A model generated the notes under the pieces. That model saw only the letters and a program-made list of their open reading frames with translations, had not been told where the DNA came from and ran no database searches. The translations under genes were made by a program, and so were the position numbers. 64,000 nucleotides of DNA from Buxus sempervirens. Its lineage: Eukaryota > Streptophyta > Magnoliopsida > Buxales > Buxaceae. Shown here one piece after another: positions 10,251 to 23,767 of the stretch. The stretch spans positions 8,917,888 to 8,981,887 of the forward strand of contig OX387186.1 of assembly GCA_947561395.2 (NCBI GenBank), in the 5' to 3' direction. Each line of letters begins with the position of its first letter. The stretch's first letter is position 1.

Positions 10251-11656
10251 GGTAGCGTTTGGGATTGCTAGTGCTTATAGATAAGTACTTAAAAGATAAG
10301 TTGGCTTATTAAGTACTTATCCATAGTTATAAAAAAGTGTTCATATGACAAGTTTGGTGTTTGGTAAACACATTTATTTAAGCACTTAATTTTGAAATTT
10401 GAGAACACTCTCATACAGTAAATAGCATGGGTCTGGGTGGAAGTTTTCAATCAAGAAGTTTTAATTTCAAGGAGACATGCAAAAGTAGCATCTCAGTAAT
10501 TCTATGTTACCAAGATCCCGTGAGGGAAATGTTGTCTAACAGTGATTTTTCTTCCTAGGAGCAGACTAATGACTCTCATAGCTGGAAGCAACTAACACAT
10601 AATATTTACAAAAAAAAAGGGAAAACCGTAGTTTGGTCTGAGATTCAATACGATATCCTGTGAAGTTAGGTTTGTTGTTTATGACTTTATCCATATCCAA
10701 ATTTTCAAGATGAACAGGACGAAAAGAAAATGACCCGTGCTTCTGCTCTGTTCTCAGACTCGTTCAATAGCTTCCTCATGGCATTGAGATAGTGCCCAGT
10801 ATTTTAGTTCTGATTTATTTTTCTTCTTCCCAAAAATCGTTGTTCGATTTTCTTCCTATCCTACAGTAATGGAAGCCTCAGTGAGGGTTTTGCATTCTTC
10901 AAACCTCAATCGCCATCTTCGCTGCAGGCATGATCTCAGGTTCATGCCTAAACTACACTCACCTTCTACCTTCTCATACAAAATTTTCGATGAACCTTCA
11001 AAACCCACACCGTGCAATTGCTTTGTTTGCGAACGATCGCAACAATCTTCTCGCAGGAAATTGCCATCATTATGTATTCTTGATCGATTTTCATCGTTTT
11101 CCCCCTCGCAATCTTCTGCATATTCTCCGCATTCCAATCCGTTATGGTTTCTTTTCTCTCTTTTTGAATCTCTGCTCTCGAGTCCTCGTGTTTTAGACGA
11201 GCGTTTCAATCGAGCTATATTTGATCCAAATGATAAACTCTTCGTGTGGCAACGAGCTTGGGGGCGTTGATGGTGGCGATTTGGGGTTTTGTCAAGAGTG
11301 AGGGCCTGTTTTCACTATTGTGTTGCTCGGTTGGCTTGGAGCGAAGCAAAAACACCTGAAGAGGTATGTGGATTAGTACACGTCAAGGGGAATTCAGGCG
11401 GTAACATTTGTTGAAGAAGAGTTCTCGCAGAGAAAATTTTGCAGAGCTCGATCGAGATAGAAAAGAGAGGAGCTTATCGTAATAGTGGAAGGAGAAGCTC
11501 GTCTCAAGAGCTTCTCCTTACGGTTCTCCTTCTTCTAGTGCTTATGGATAATCACTTACCTATCTGACATAACCAAATAGTTTATTAACTTAAACAAGTG
11601 CTTTAATAAGTTATAAGCACTATTAAGCACTTAAATAAGCAACCCCAAACGCAGCC
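10251..11656. mobile_element. non-autonomous PIF/Harbinger element, 1406 bp, TTA target duplication
   Basis: The left end reads GGTAGCGTTTGGGATTGC and the right end, reverse complemented, GGCTGCGTTTGGGGTTGC. Both are flanked by TTA (10248-10250 and 11657-11659), the 3-bp duplication typical of PIF/Harbinger and Tourist elements. Subterminal sequences at both ends share GTGCTTAT...AAGTACTTA-type motifs in inverted order. There is no transposase inside. The GC-richer middle (10860-11330) differs in composition from the AT-rich ends and looks like captured sequence. The ends resemble those of the autonomous-type element at 17251-24806 in the first ten or so bases only. Confidence 0.85.
10869..11270 (+). 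other. possible captured gene fragment inside the PIF/Harbinger element
   Basis: An open frame of 133 codons begins MEASVRVLHSSNLNRHLR. Its N-terminus is rich in Ser, Arg and hydrophobic residues with few acidic residues, as in plastid or mitochondrial transit peptides. The region has near-balanced base composition against the AT-rich flanks. I do not recognise the protein. A frame of similar length lies on the other strand, so coding status is unproven. Confidence 0.35.
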
Positions 11657-11743
11657 TTAGTTTCCCTGTCAATCAAAATTGATCTTCATTTGTAAATAGG
11701 ATCATGATTCATATATATTATTGGGACCTTGGTCATATATTTT

Positions 11744-11973
11744 GGGATGATATCGTCTTCCGAAGGGTTGCTGCGGCAGACCCTCCAGCCACCCTGGATA
11801 CTTCCACGTGTAGCATCCAATGGTGGCTGTTCATTTAATGTGAAATGTTATTGAAGTGACATTTCACATTGAAAAATATGAAAGAACAGTCATTGTTCGA
11901 TGCTTCACGTGGCAACATCCTAGGATGGCTGCAGGGTCTGCCGCAACAATACTGGGGCAGATGATTTCTCCCC
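11744..11973. mobile_element. fold-back (MITE-like) element, about 230 bp
   Basis: The two halves are inverted copies over about 105 nt each, with a loop of about 8 nt near 11852. Matching pairs include GCGGCAGACCCT at 11773-11784 with AGGGTCTGCCGC near 11932-11943, CCACGTG with CACGTGG, and ATGTGAAATGT with ACATTTCACAT next to the loop. I cannot define a target duplication, so superfamily is open; a Mutator-type fold-back is one option. Confidence 0.75.
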
Positions 11974-13126
<1,153 letters not shown>

Positions 13127-13220
13127 TTAAGCAAAGGTGCAAAAATCATTTGTTCACTACAGTTATTCCGGACAAAATGGATTTTCAAGACAAGATTAAA
13201 GGTATTACAAAATGTGATCA

Positions 13221-13430
<210 letters not shown>

Positions 13431-13725
13431 TCATGGCACAAGACAAGTACACTCTCAAATGCATATTTATTAGAAAGAAATCATCAAATGGTTTAAAGTA
13501 TTGCCCAAAATTGATGTAGATCAGCAGCTTGTATCAATATCAGAGTAATTAATTCCAAGACATATAATTGTTACAGGCAATTCAATACATGAAAAGATCC
13601 ATGATTCCAACCAATATCTTAAATTGATTCAATCAAATTCACTGATATATATCAGGATTCTGGCAATCAGCATCAGACCCAACAAATACCATTACTTTAA
13701 ACCTCATTATCAACACAGAATCTTA

Positions 13726-13899
<174 letters not shown>

Positions 13900-13919
13900 T
13901 CAGACATCGGCTTCGACTA

Positions 13920-14123
<204 letters not shown>

Positions 14124-14193
14124 TTAAATTTGAACATATACAGAATTATCTTCTTGGATGAAAACAGAATGGCAAAAGTTTGCTGTAAAATTA

Positions 14194-14430
<237 letters not shown>

Positions 14431-14876
14431 TCATGTTAGAGAATAGTTTCTCATTGTCATCCGCCTAAAACACATGGTAAAAATCCAGAACCATGCGAAA
14501 GAGAAATACAGAAGATGCCATTGAAGAAGCGCATACAAGCCTGACGGATACATATACAACTACACAGAGCTTGAAGTAGTTACAAAATCAAGTTAGCAAC
14601 CAATCACTCTCTCTCTCACACCCTAAATGATTAAAGGATACAGAGGAAAGAGATATGGGCATCAACTGAATTAATAAACTTTTTCTCTTTTCCATCAATG
14701 ATGGTTGGTGTGTGCTCTGGAGAGTAGCACAACCCAAAAGTTACACTAGAATTCCAGCTCTACATGGGAACAAATATTCTGAACCTGGGTTGCCATAACT
14801 TGCAAATAAGCACAAAGGAGTGGATATAGTGTGTATACCACGTGTTAGGAAAGAAGAGCAGTGATTTAGGCTGCTA

Positions 14877-15080
<204 letters not shown>

Positions 15081-15159
15081 TTATAAATCAAATGATCGAT
15101 CACATCATAAGCATTTGTAATGTTGAAATTTTAGTAAATATGCTGAATGAAATAATCTA

Positions 15160-15566
15160 GGGTAAATTATATAAACTTCCCTTGAGGTATGCACTAATCG
15201 TAGATACCTTCTTCATGTTGCTGAAATAACACCATATTCCCTTAACTTTTGTAGAAAGGTCACACTAACCACAACTCCATTAAGTTGCCATCCAAATTTT
15301 CGACGGAGATGGCTAATGTCAACAATCTTCTAAGTATTAGAAGACAAATTTGTCCTTCAAATTAATTTTCTAGTGGGTTAGGAAAAAGGGAAAAAGGAAA
15401 AGGAGGAAGAAATTTTAAAGACGAGGGTATTTAAGTAAAAACAAATAAGAACTTTTAAGTTTAATAAAGGAAGTTTTCTGAGAAGGGGAAAAGTGTTATT
15501 TTGGAAACATGAAGGGAGGTAGATTTAACTAGTGCAAACCTCAAGGAAGGTTTTTGTAATTTATTG
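15160..15566. mobile_element. 407-bp MITE with 9-bp target duplication (Mutator-type)
   Basis: The ends are inverted copies. The left reads GGGTAAATTATATAAACTTC then CCTTGAGGT; the right, reverse complemented, reads AATAAATTACAAAAACCTTC then CTTGAGGT. The flanks AATAATCTA (15151-15159) and AATAATTTA (15567-15575) match at 8 of 9 bases. A 9-bp duplication suggests a Mutator-like MITE. It lies in intron 3 of the reductoisomerase pseudogene. Confidence 0.78.
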
Positions 15567-16489
15567 AATAATTTATCGTAGAATTTCACCTTGATCATAA
15601 TATCAGACTTCATTCTGCAAGCGAATCCCTCGGATTCTGAGCCTGAGCCGGACCCTACGTGGATTCAAAGATAGCATATACTTAAATTAGTTGATAAAAG
15701 AGACTCATCTCTCAGAAATAAATGTAACCGACTTTTTAGAGAACATAAACTTTTGGTATCTTCTGCTATCAGTCTCCCCAGAAAAATTCATATAAAAGAA
15801 ATAAAAATGCCAACGAATCAATGAAGCTGACTGGATAGAGAAACCAAACTTTTAGTTACATCACTTATTAGTTCCCACAAGATTATTTCATAAAAAGAAT
15901 ATAAAATATAAAAAAACTTCATAAAACAGATAAGATCGTGAATTCCATAAATAGTGATATCTATCCCATAACAATCAGAGACAACCATATTAGGGAGATG
16001 AAAGTTCATATCCTAAATTCATATATATTCCAAATTCACCTCACCATAGTGACTATCATCTCAATCATTTTGAGAAAAATCAGAATAATATCCTTCTTGA
16101 AAATGAAGCGTTGCTGCAACTAGAATGGTTACTGTTCTAAATAAGGATCACTTGAGTTATAAGTATGACGAAATCACTACTCAAAGCCCTGAGCATAATG
16201 GAGATTCCAGACTCACCTCCACCTCCACTGCGTATGCAGGCCACCTCCACTATTTTGTCGCAAAAGGCAATTTGTGTGCCACGTAAGATACTTCTCTTGA
16301 ACTATTTTCTATTCATGGTTTACCAGACCGACTTTCAGTTTTAAAAAACTTAAAAGTAACTCTGGGTAGCAGCTTTTCAGTAGAGAATACAAACAAGGGC
16401 TTACTTTAGCTGATTTGCTTAATGCCCTTGAATGCATCCGGCAGCGAATGGAACAAATCCCTCCTCCCTCTAACAATATACTACAAAAA

Positions 16490-16515
16490 AAATAATAATA
16501 ATAATAATAATAATA
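16490..16515 (+). repeat. (AAT)n microsatellite
   Basis: About eight AAT units after a run of A, just outside exon 2 of the reductoisomerase pseudogene. Confidence 0.9.
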
Positions 16516-16705
16516 AACAAATCTACATATCTATATTACTATTAAAAGCATGAATTATCTTAAGTGTTTTCAATTTTCACATACCTAAAATAGCCTTCCC
16601 TGTACTATTTAATTTCAAAAGTACTGTTTCATTTTTAATATTAGTTATGTGAAAATAAAATCAAACTAAGCAAATCCTCCAAAAAAAACGAAAAGGAAAA
16701 TCCCA

Positions 16706-16801
16706 TTAATAAGCAACAATAAAATAGACTTAATGTTAATAGGATTATTATGTGTTGTGAGTTATGATTAATGTTAATCCTATTTTATTGTTGCTTATTA
16801 A
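16706..16801. repeat. 22-bp inverted repeat
   Basis: Arms 16706-16727 and 16780-16801 are perfect reverse complements (core AATAAGCAACAATAAAATAG), and an inner pair containing AATGTTAAT extends the palindrome. It may be a very small fold-back element. Confidence 0.8.
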
Positions 16802-17687
16802 CTTTGTTTTTGAAAAAAATAAAATTTTTCAACAATCGATTGCCTATTTCCAGAATGCAATATTTTGTAATATTAGTACAGTGTTAATATTTGCATTAAC
16901 ATAAGTAATTCATCTTTTTAACTATTATTTAACTATTCAATTTTATGTGCAATTATTTTGATCATGTGTCTTCAATTTGTTCCTCTGGAACCATGTTTTG
17001 GTAGGAGCTATACTTGGTTATGGAGTCATTACAAAGAATTATGAATTATTTTTTGATGTCTATGTGATGAAAATCTTGTATGTCTCTGATTTACTTAAGG
17101 ACAAGTTCAATTCTAAGAAGAGGGAAGGAGGTTGTTTCTTCTAAGTATAAAATATATTGAAATGGCTTCACGAGCAGCGCATGTGCCCTTTCACTAATAA
17201 ATAACAAAAATGAACCAGCAAAGACAAATAAAATGAAAAATTAATATTAAGGCTGCGTTTGTTTCGATGTAAAAGGTTTTTCTTTGGAAAACATTTTACA
17301 TCGGAAAATGTTTTCGGGAAAATCAAAGTTTTTCAACTGTTTGGATTGACATTGGAAAATAGACTTGAAAATGAGAGTTTTTCATTTTCCTCTGTTTGGA
17401 ACAAATAAAAAAAATCAAAGAAAATGACCTGAAACTTGCTATAACCTGTAGGCTCAAAAAATTTGGATCAATCAAAGTTTCATTAAAAAAATATACATAA
17501 ACGATTTAAAAAACATAAAATTAAAAATTCTAAATAATAACTAACAACGTTCTAAGTCAAGTAAAATAAAACTATAGTCACAATTACTGAAAAATAACAA
17601 TTTCAAATGCTTGCATTAATTACTATAAAATAAAGTATTAACTAAGACATGTAAGTACTAAAGACAATCTAACAATTAGTGCTTCCT

Positions 17688-18720
17688 TTATATCATTTTA
17701 TTTGGGTCAAATTTCTGCAACCAATATTTACGAAGCTTTTCATTCTTAGCCAGGAATGCTTGTGCAATGTCTTTGTGTTGCACAAGATAATCAAAAGCTG
17801 ATGTAAGAAATGTATCCTCAAAGCCTTCAATCTTCATTATTTCTTCATATAACACATTAGTAATATGATTGCCAGATAGCTCAGTAATTGCTTCTGCAAC
17901 TTTTCCAATTTGCATTGCCATTATTTCAACTTTTTCTTCCATGCCTTTAGAAGAACGCCTTCGCTTTCCATGTTTTCTGATTTCCTTTTCTACCGAATTT
18001 TTGGAATGTTGTTGCTTGTCTGTCTGTGTGTCAAATACGATATCTTCGATGCCATTGACGTCATCAACAAGCTTGTTTTCATCTTCATCACACAATTCAA
18101 TGGGGGTTTCTGTGTCATTAAAGCTTTTGGTAAAATCTCCTCTTGCATGATCATCCCCGCACACAAGAGCCATCTCCTCGTACATGTCTATTGGCTTATT
18201 CAAAAACTGTGCTTTAGTAGGATGTGCCTGAGTTCAAAACAACAGATGATTACATATGTATCATATTATTAATAAATAAGTTATAAAAGGGAAATAAATA
18301 ATATAAAATCACACCCTGTCATACCTTAACATATTCAGAATATTCCTTTGGACCCGCTTTGATAACTTTAGCGTCTTCATCCCATCCAAACCCAGAATTA
18401 TTGCGGACTTCTTGTATTTTACTCCATAATGCTTTGGTAGTTCTGTAATGATTGATCACATGTCCAGTTTGGCATTCAACTTCAAATGCTTTAGTTATGG
18501 CTTTAGCAACACGGCTATAGGATTCACTTTTGAATCTCTTGTCAATTTTGTTTCCTATGCTCGCTTCTTCAGCAAGTATACGAAGAAAAAGATCATCCAT
18601 TAATTTAGTCCATCTAAATTGCTTGATCTTGAGCTTTTTACTGACAAATCCTTCTTCCTTTTCCTTATCATTTAAGTTGTCTCTTTTGTTGGGAATACTT
18701 TCATCTTTAAACAAATCCAT
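17688..18720 (-). CDS. PIF/Harbinger ORF1, Myb/SANT-like DNA-binding protein (two exons)
   Basis: Exon 1 is 18720-18325 and exon 2 is 18227-17688, with a GT...CAG intron (18324-18228) that keeps phase 0. The product is 311 residues. Residues about 36-130 (FRWTKLMDDLFLRILAEEA, then FGWDEDAKVI and EYSEYVKAHP) fit the plant Myb/SANT-like family found in Harbinger ORF1 and in L10-interacting MYB proteins. A basic patch KHGKRRRSSK (near residue 215) could be a nuclear signal, and the C-terminal third is helical. In studied Harbinger systems this protein binds the element and escorts the transposase to the nucleus. The reading frame is fully open, so it could still be made. It lies 177 bp downstream of the transposase on the same strand. 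Confidence 0.85.
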
Positions 18721-18897
18721 TTCTATTGCATTGAAAAAAAAAAAATACGCACATAAAAAAAATTGTCAAAGAAGGGACATAAGAAATATTCACTATTTTA
18801 TTAATATCAAATAAACAAGATATGCCATACAAAGTGTCTTATTTAGAACAAAAAAAAACATCAAAATCTTTTTGTCTAGACATAAAAAAAAAACAAA

Positions 18898-20263
18898 TTA
18901 TTCTCTAGTTTTATAATCAACATACATCATATTGGCTATTACATCTCTTCTCATAGACCATTCTCTATTCTCTTCCCTCTCCTCTCTTTGTGTCCTTCCA
19001 GATCTTTGTGATCTAGCTGAAAACTCTTGATTTGTCTCATGCAAAAATCTATCATTAGGATCAACTCCCATTATATGGTTGTGTAAAACACAGCATGCAA
19101 GTACAACATCTACTTGGATTGCATATTTCCAGTATGGCTCCGCATCTAATACACGAAAACGTTTTTTCAACACTCCAAAAGCCCTTTCAACAGTATTTCT
19201 TAGAGATGAATGTCGAAGGTTGAATAATTCCTTTTCATTTTCAGGTGAATGGTTAGAGTATTCTTTTAGATGGTATCGAACACCTCGATATGGTGGAATA
19301 AATCCATTTCGAAGACCGTATCCAGCATCCGCGAGATAATATTTTCCTACAAGATTAGTCAACAGTTATTTATATTGTATAAAAATATACATATGTATTC
19401 TTTAGAGAAAATGACATTTTCAAACTACCTTCAGGAACTTGAAGTCCATTAGGTCTTGATAAGGCATCTTCTAAAATTTAAGAATCATGTGCTGATCCTT
19501 CCCATCCAGCAAGCACATACATAAATTTCATATCAAAAGAGACAGCTGCCAAAACACTTTGTGTTAATCCATTTTTTCGTCCACGAAATCTCCCTTGAAT
19601 TGTGATAGGAACTGAAGCACGAACAATTGTCCCATCTATCGCCCCAATACAATCCTATTGGTTATTAATAATATAGCAAATGAGTTATATACTTCAAAAA
19701 ATATATACATATTTCATAAAGTAAAAGAGCATTATTAGCCACTAAATTCTTACCTTGAACCATGGCCAGTATCTTCGATTATTCCGAATCTCTAATGGCG
19801 TAGAAGACTGTGGTGGTCTAACAAGATCTTTATGTAATGTTATGACTGCTCTTAAAGTTTTCTTGAAATATCGATGTACAGTCTCTACAGATCTAAAGAA
19901 ACGAGAACCAATAACTCGTAATCTCACATTGTGACCAATGATGTGGAGGAAAATTAATAATTGTTCTTCCACAGTTACATTCAATGTCGGTCGAAGTAGA
20001 TCCTTTTTTTTCATAATATCACAAAGCCTCAAGAAAGCTTTTGGAGTCATGCGTATAATATCTGTACAATGTGATTCACTTCCATATATTATACTACTTA
20101 TGTAAACTCCTCTATGTTTATCTCTGTTAGTATGAGGACTTCTCGGTATACTAGTATAGTTGATGGCTATAAGTGTTGTTAGACATGCAGACATAAGCGA
20201 GATAGTGGAGCCCACCACAACTTTGAAGATGACATTCTTGTCATTATAATCACCACCATTCAT
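18898..20263 (-). pseudogene. PIF/Harbinger DDE transposase, one premature stop
   Basis: Three exons: 20263-19754, 19654-19429 and 19346-18898, with canonical borders, giving 394 codons plus stop, a normal size for the family. The N-terminal region (TPKAFLRLCDIMKKKDLL, and VEEQLLIFLHIIGHNVR) is the usual helix-turn-helix-like part. The catalytic acids are all present: Asp in GAIDGTIVRASVP, Asp in YYLADAGYGLRNGF, and Glu in NTVERAFGVLKKRF. A TAA at 19480-19478 interrupts the GSAHDS/ILEDALSRP block. The rest is open, so inactivation looks recent. An upstream ATG extension or extra exon cannot be excluded. Confidence 0.9.
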
Positions 20264-21296
20264 CTACAATCATTTATAATAATAAAATCCATAAGATAGC
20301 AAAAATACCAAAAAAAAAAAAAAAATACGACCTCCTCCTCAGGCTTTGTGTCCCTTGTCACAAGCATATACATGCACAAGTTTGGAGATATATACATATT
20401 GAAAAAAAAAACACAAGTTTGGAAATGCATATATATTGAAAACACACACACACACACTCACTCACAAACTACAAATTATATTTCATAAGGAAATAGGGAA
20501 ATAAGCAAAGCTTCTCAACAAACTCTAACCAAAGATCACAAATGTCAACAGGGGATGGGAGAAAGCCGAGACATGGAAAAGAGAATTTTAGAAAAAGATG
20601 ACTGAAAAATAACAATCCTGGAAAAATTTTCTTTTATCAATAAAGGAGAGGCCATGGGAATGTGAGTAGATGTTTCAAGTTCCTAGGGGCTCTGAGAAGG
20701 GATCTAGTGAGGGAAGAGATTATAAGCGGCAGCCAAGTACAACCAATAGATAAAATACAAAGAAATATGCATTCTCCTTTTATGTATATATATATATTAG
20801 GATGAGAAAAAAATATATATTGACGCAGTTTCGGTTCTCAAAGCCACTTAAGTCCAACAACCTTTACAAGGCCTGTATGGTATAAAATTCACCAGAAGCT
20901 GCCTGGTATGATATCCCAAATCTGTGATTCGATGAACTCCTGAATCAACATTCATCTATGCTCCATCTCAGTTATTAACCCAGGATTGAGGTTCAATTAC
21001 TTCACCTTACAAGTAAATCTAACCCACCAAACATGCAAATCTACAATCAGAGCCATGTTGAATGGATGACCGCAGTTGCCTCAGCTCTTCAACCAGTCAC
21101 TACCTGTGTCCTCTGTCTTACATGCTGAACTTACAAAACATTGCAAATGAATAGAACAGAGAAGATAAATTTTGGAGAGGCTTCTGCTACGTTTCTATCC
21201 AAAATCACCTTCAATTTTTCAGCATAAGACAATGGAATATCATAGCTGGTGTAGCTGGAAAATAGCAAGAAGAAAACCCGAAACTTGGTTTAAAGG
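20264..21296. other. Harbinger 5' non-coding region
   Basis: AT-rich with a (CA)n run near 20443-20456 and a TA run near 20788-20802. It probably holds the transposase promoter and leader. I cannot place a TATA box with confidence. Confidence 0.4.
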
Positions 21297-21600
21297 AAAA
21301 CGGGTTTAATCGGAACTCATCAGAGTTCTGGTTGGGAATTAAAATAAGGGGGATTGGTCGGAACTCTGATGAGTTCCGATTGGAATATCACCTTCAATTT
21401 TTTGAGTGACGAGTTTAATTGAGTAACGAGTTTAATCGGAACTCTGATGAGTTCCGACTGGGAATTAAAAGACGGGGGATTGGTCGGAACTCTGATGAGT
21501 TCCGATTGGGAATTAAAAGAAGGGGGATTGGCACATGTCGAGTAACGGGTTTAATCGGAACTCTGACCAAGCCAAGTTGGAGTAACGGGTTGAAATCTTT
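21297..21600 (+). repeat. degenerate tandem array with a palindromic core, Harbinger subterminal region
   Basis: Four to five units of 60-80 bp share ACGGGTTTAATCGGAACTC, GGAACTCTGATGAGTTCC and GGGAATTAAAA...GGGGGATTGG. The GGAACTC...GAGTTCC core is self-complementary and occurs in both orientations. Such subterminal arrays in DNA transposons are often transposase or Myb-partner binding sites; that role here is inferred. Confidence 0.75.
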
Positions 21601-22721
21601 TATTAGTAAACTGAACTGATATTCAGTTCAGTTTGAGTTCTGGCTTGGTCAGTTGGATTTTGACCGCATGTTGCTGATGAGTTTCACCGCATGTTACAGA
21701 GAATAAGTTGGAGTTTTAATTCCCAGAGGAAGAATTGGCTTGGTTTCCAGAGGAAAATCTGTTACTCGAAGAAATTTATTGATAAAAGATTTCAACGCCT
21801 CCATTAAAACAGACGAATGCATACAAAGATTACATATTAGCAAAGAAGGAAAACTGGCTTGGTTCCCAGACGAAAACCCCAAAACTCGAAGACTTTTTCT
21901 GATAAAAAATTTCAACGGCCCATGTGCGCACCCCTATTTTCGGGCCGCACGACGAGGTGCATGAAGAAGTGATGCTCACCTCGGGACTGGTTTGGAGTCG
22001 CCACTGCCTGAGAGGTGCAGGCAGACACAAAAGGGGCACTTATTCGGGCCTAATGATTCTGGTCTGCGGCTTATTAGAGTTCTGAGTAAGTTCTCGGTTA
22101 CGTCTAGGGAAGCCCGAAGACACCCTAGCCCGCCCCGTCGATTGACAGGTCCCGTGGGTCTCCTTGGTCTTGAGTCAACTTAATTCTCACCCTTCCTAGA
22201 CCAGCATGCACACTTATTTAGTCTGGTGGGGACCGTTGATGGTGTGGGTCCCCTTTTTATTTGATTTTATCTTTTTATTAAGTTAATGAAGTGGGTCTGG
22301 TATGGGCCCCGTTGGAAGGCCCAGTGGATTCCAAATTGAGCTTAAGTCAAGCCCAAGGCCCAGTCCGGGTTATTGGGTAACCCTTATTGGATTATGGCCA
22401 TTTGGTTTAAAGATTCAATTATATTTACACAATTTAGTGGGTTTGAGTTTTTTAGGGCCCATTGGGCTTGGACTTGGCCCAAGGGCAATTTAATCAAGTG
22501 GCCTTAGCCCATTTGTGAAAATGGGCCTTGGTTAGGCCAGCTAGGATGTGGGCCCCATTGAAGGGCCCAAGAAGCCTTGGTGGGCCCACTTACGCCCACA
22601 GTCTCAAAAATGGGCCTGGAAAACTCCAAGAAGCCCAAATAGTCAAATCTTATAAAGATGGGTCGGATCGGGTCCAACCGAGTACAAAAAGATGATTTTT
22701 AAATTATTTCTTTAATTTGCC

Positions 22722-22826
22722 CGTATTTATTATACGGACTGGGCTAAACCGTAAATGTACTACGGTTCAGGTCTGCCCGTATATTAAATACGGGCAAGCC
22801 TGGGCCGTACTTCAAATACGGTTTTC
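22722..22826. repeat. LTR copy 1, downstream palindrome array
   Basis: Three hairpin units built on CCGTA...TACGG, for example CCCGTATATTAAATACGGGC and CCGTACTTCAAATACGG. It lies about 700 bp downstream of the TATA box in LTR orientation, presumably within the transcribed part. Confidence 0.75.
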
Positions 22827-23528
22827 ACCCGAATTTCCAGAAAACGCTGCAATAGCCTCGGGATTTGGTTCGTCCACTCCTTTTTGGTGTCTGCCGATTC
22901 CTGCTGAGGTTTTCCGCACTTCCAAATGGTTCAAATCTCCACTTCTTAGTTCGACGGCTCCTTTTTCGGCGTTCTTCTTCTTTGATAGAAACCTTCTTTC
23001 ACGTATGGACACCCTACTTACCAAAGGTTCTCATATTGTATACAAAAGGAACAAACAAATTAAAATACCAGAGAAATAAAAGAGAACTAGCTTAAAAAGA
23101 AGGGATTTTCATATATGTCAAATAAAAGATCACCTTGCTTGTATTACCTAGTTCTGGTCTGTTGAAATTCTCCGGATGATTTTGGCAGCGCTTCCGCACT
23201 CCCTTGGATTTCCCAAAATGGGCTGGCAAAGAGCCCCCTCACTTTATGTTAAAAGGGGTTGGTGTTGAGGAGACATTTGGGCAGCGCTTCCGCGTTTCTT
23301 TATATTTCCAAATTGGGTTTTGAAAGGGGTTTGTTGGGTTCCTATATTTAAGGGATGAAAGAAAAGGTTTAATCAGAGTTTAGTGACAGCATAAGGGTAT
23401 TTTGGGCATTATTTCGGGCTGGTGAGGTTCCGGCAGAACTTGGGCAGGGGTTGGATGCAGGAAAGTCGAGGAAGGAGAAGGGGGACGGCCTAGGGGACTT
23501 GCTTCTTCAAATGAGGGGGGTGGCCTCT

Positions 23529-23537
23529 CTATTTATA
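23529..23537 (-). promoter_or_regulatory. TATA box of LTR copy 1
   Basis: Minus-strand TATAAATAG preceded by GCC, at the same relative place as in the other three copies of the family. Confidence 0.6.
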
Positions 23538-23549
23538 GGCAAAATTTTC

Positions 23550-23767
23550 GTGCCCGTATTTGAAGTACGGGCATGCCTTGCCCGTACTTGAAGTACGGGC
23601 GTGCCTTGCCCGTACTTCAAGTACGGGCGAAAAACGCACATTTTCAAATCTCGCAAAATCGGCCGTATGGGACGCGTGTCCCGCCGTATAGCGACACGCG
23701 TCCCCTTCTAGAAGCTTGCCTGTATTTGAAATACGGGCATGCCTCGCCCGTACTTCAAATACGGTCC
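23550..23767. repeat. LTR copy 1, upstream palindrome array
   Basis: Five hairpin units with the same CCCGTATTTGAAATACGGGC-type core as the downstream array, spaced by short CATGCCT-like linkers. It lies just upstream of the TATA box in LTR orientation. Confidence 0.8.

Noticed and set aside
10856..11209. Minus-strand 117-codon frame in the small Harbinger element
   Set aside because: Antisense to the plus-strand frame with the transit-peptide-like start; neither is proven, but the minus frame is highly charged and lacks any motif.
17869..18272. Plus-strand ORFs opposite the Harbinger Myb-like gene
   Set aside because: Antisense to clear two-exon coding sequence with matching phases.
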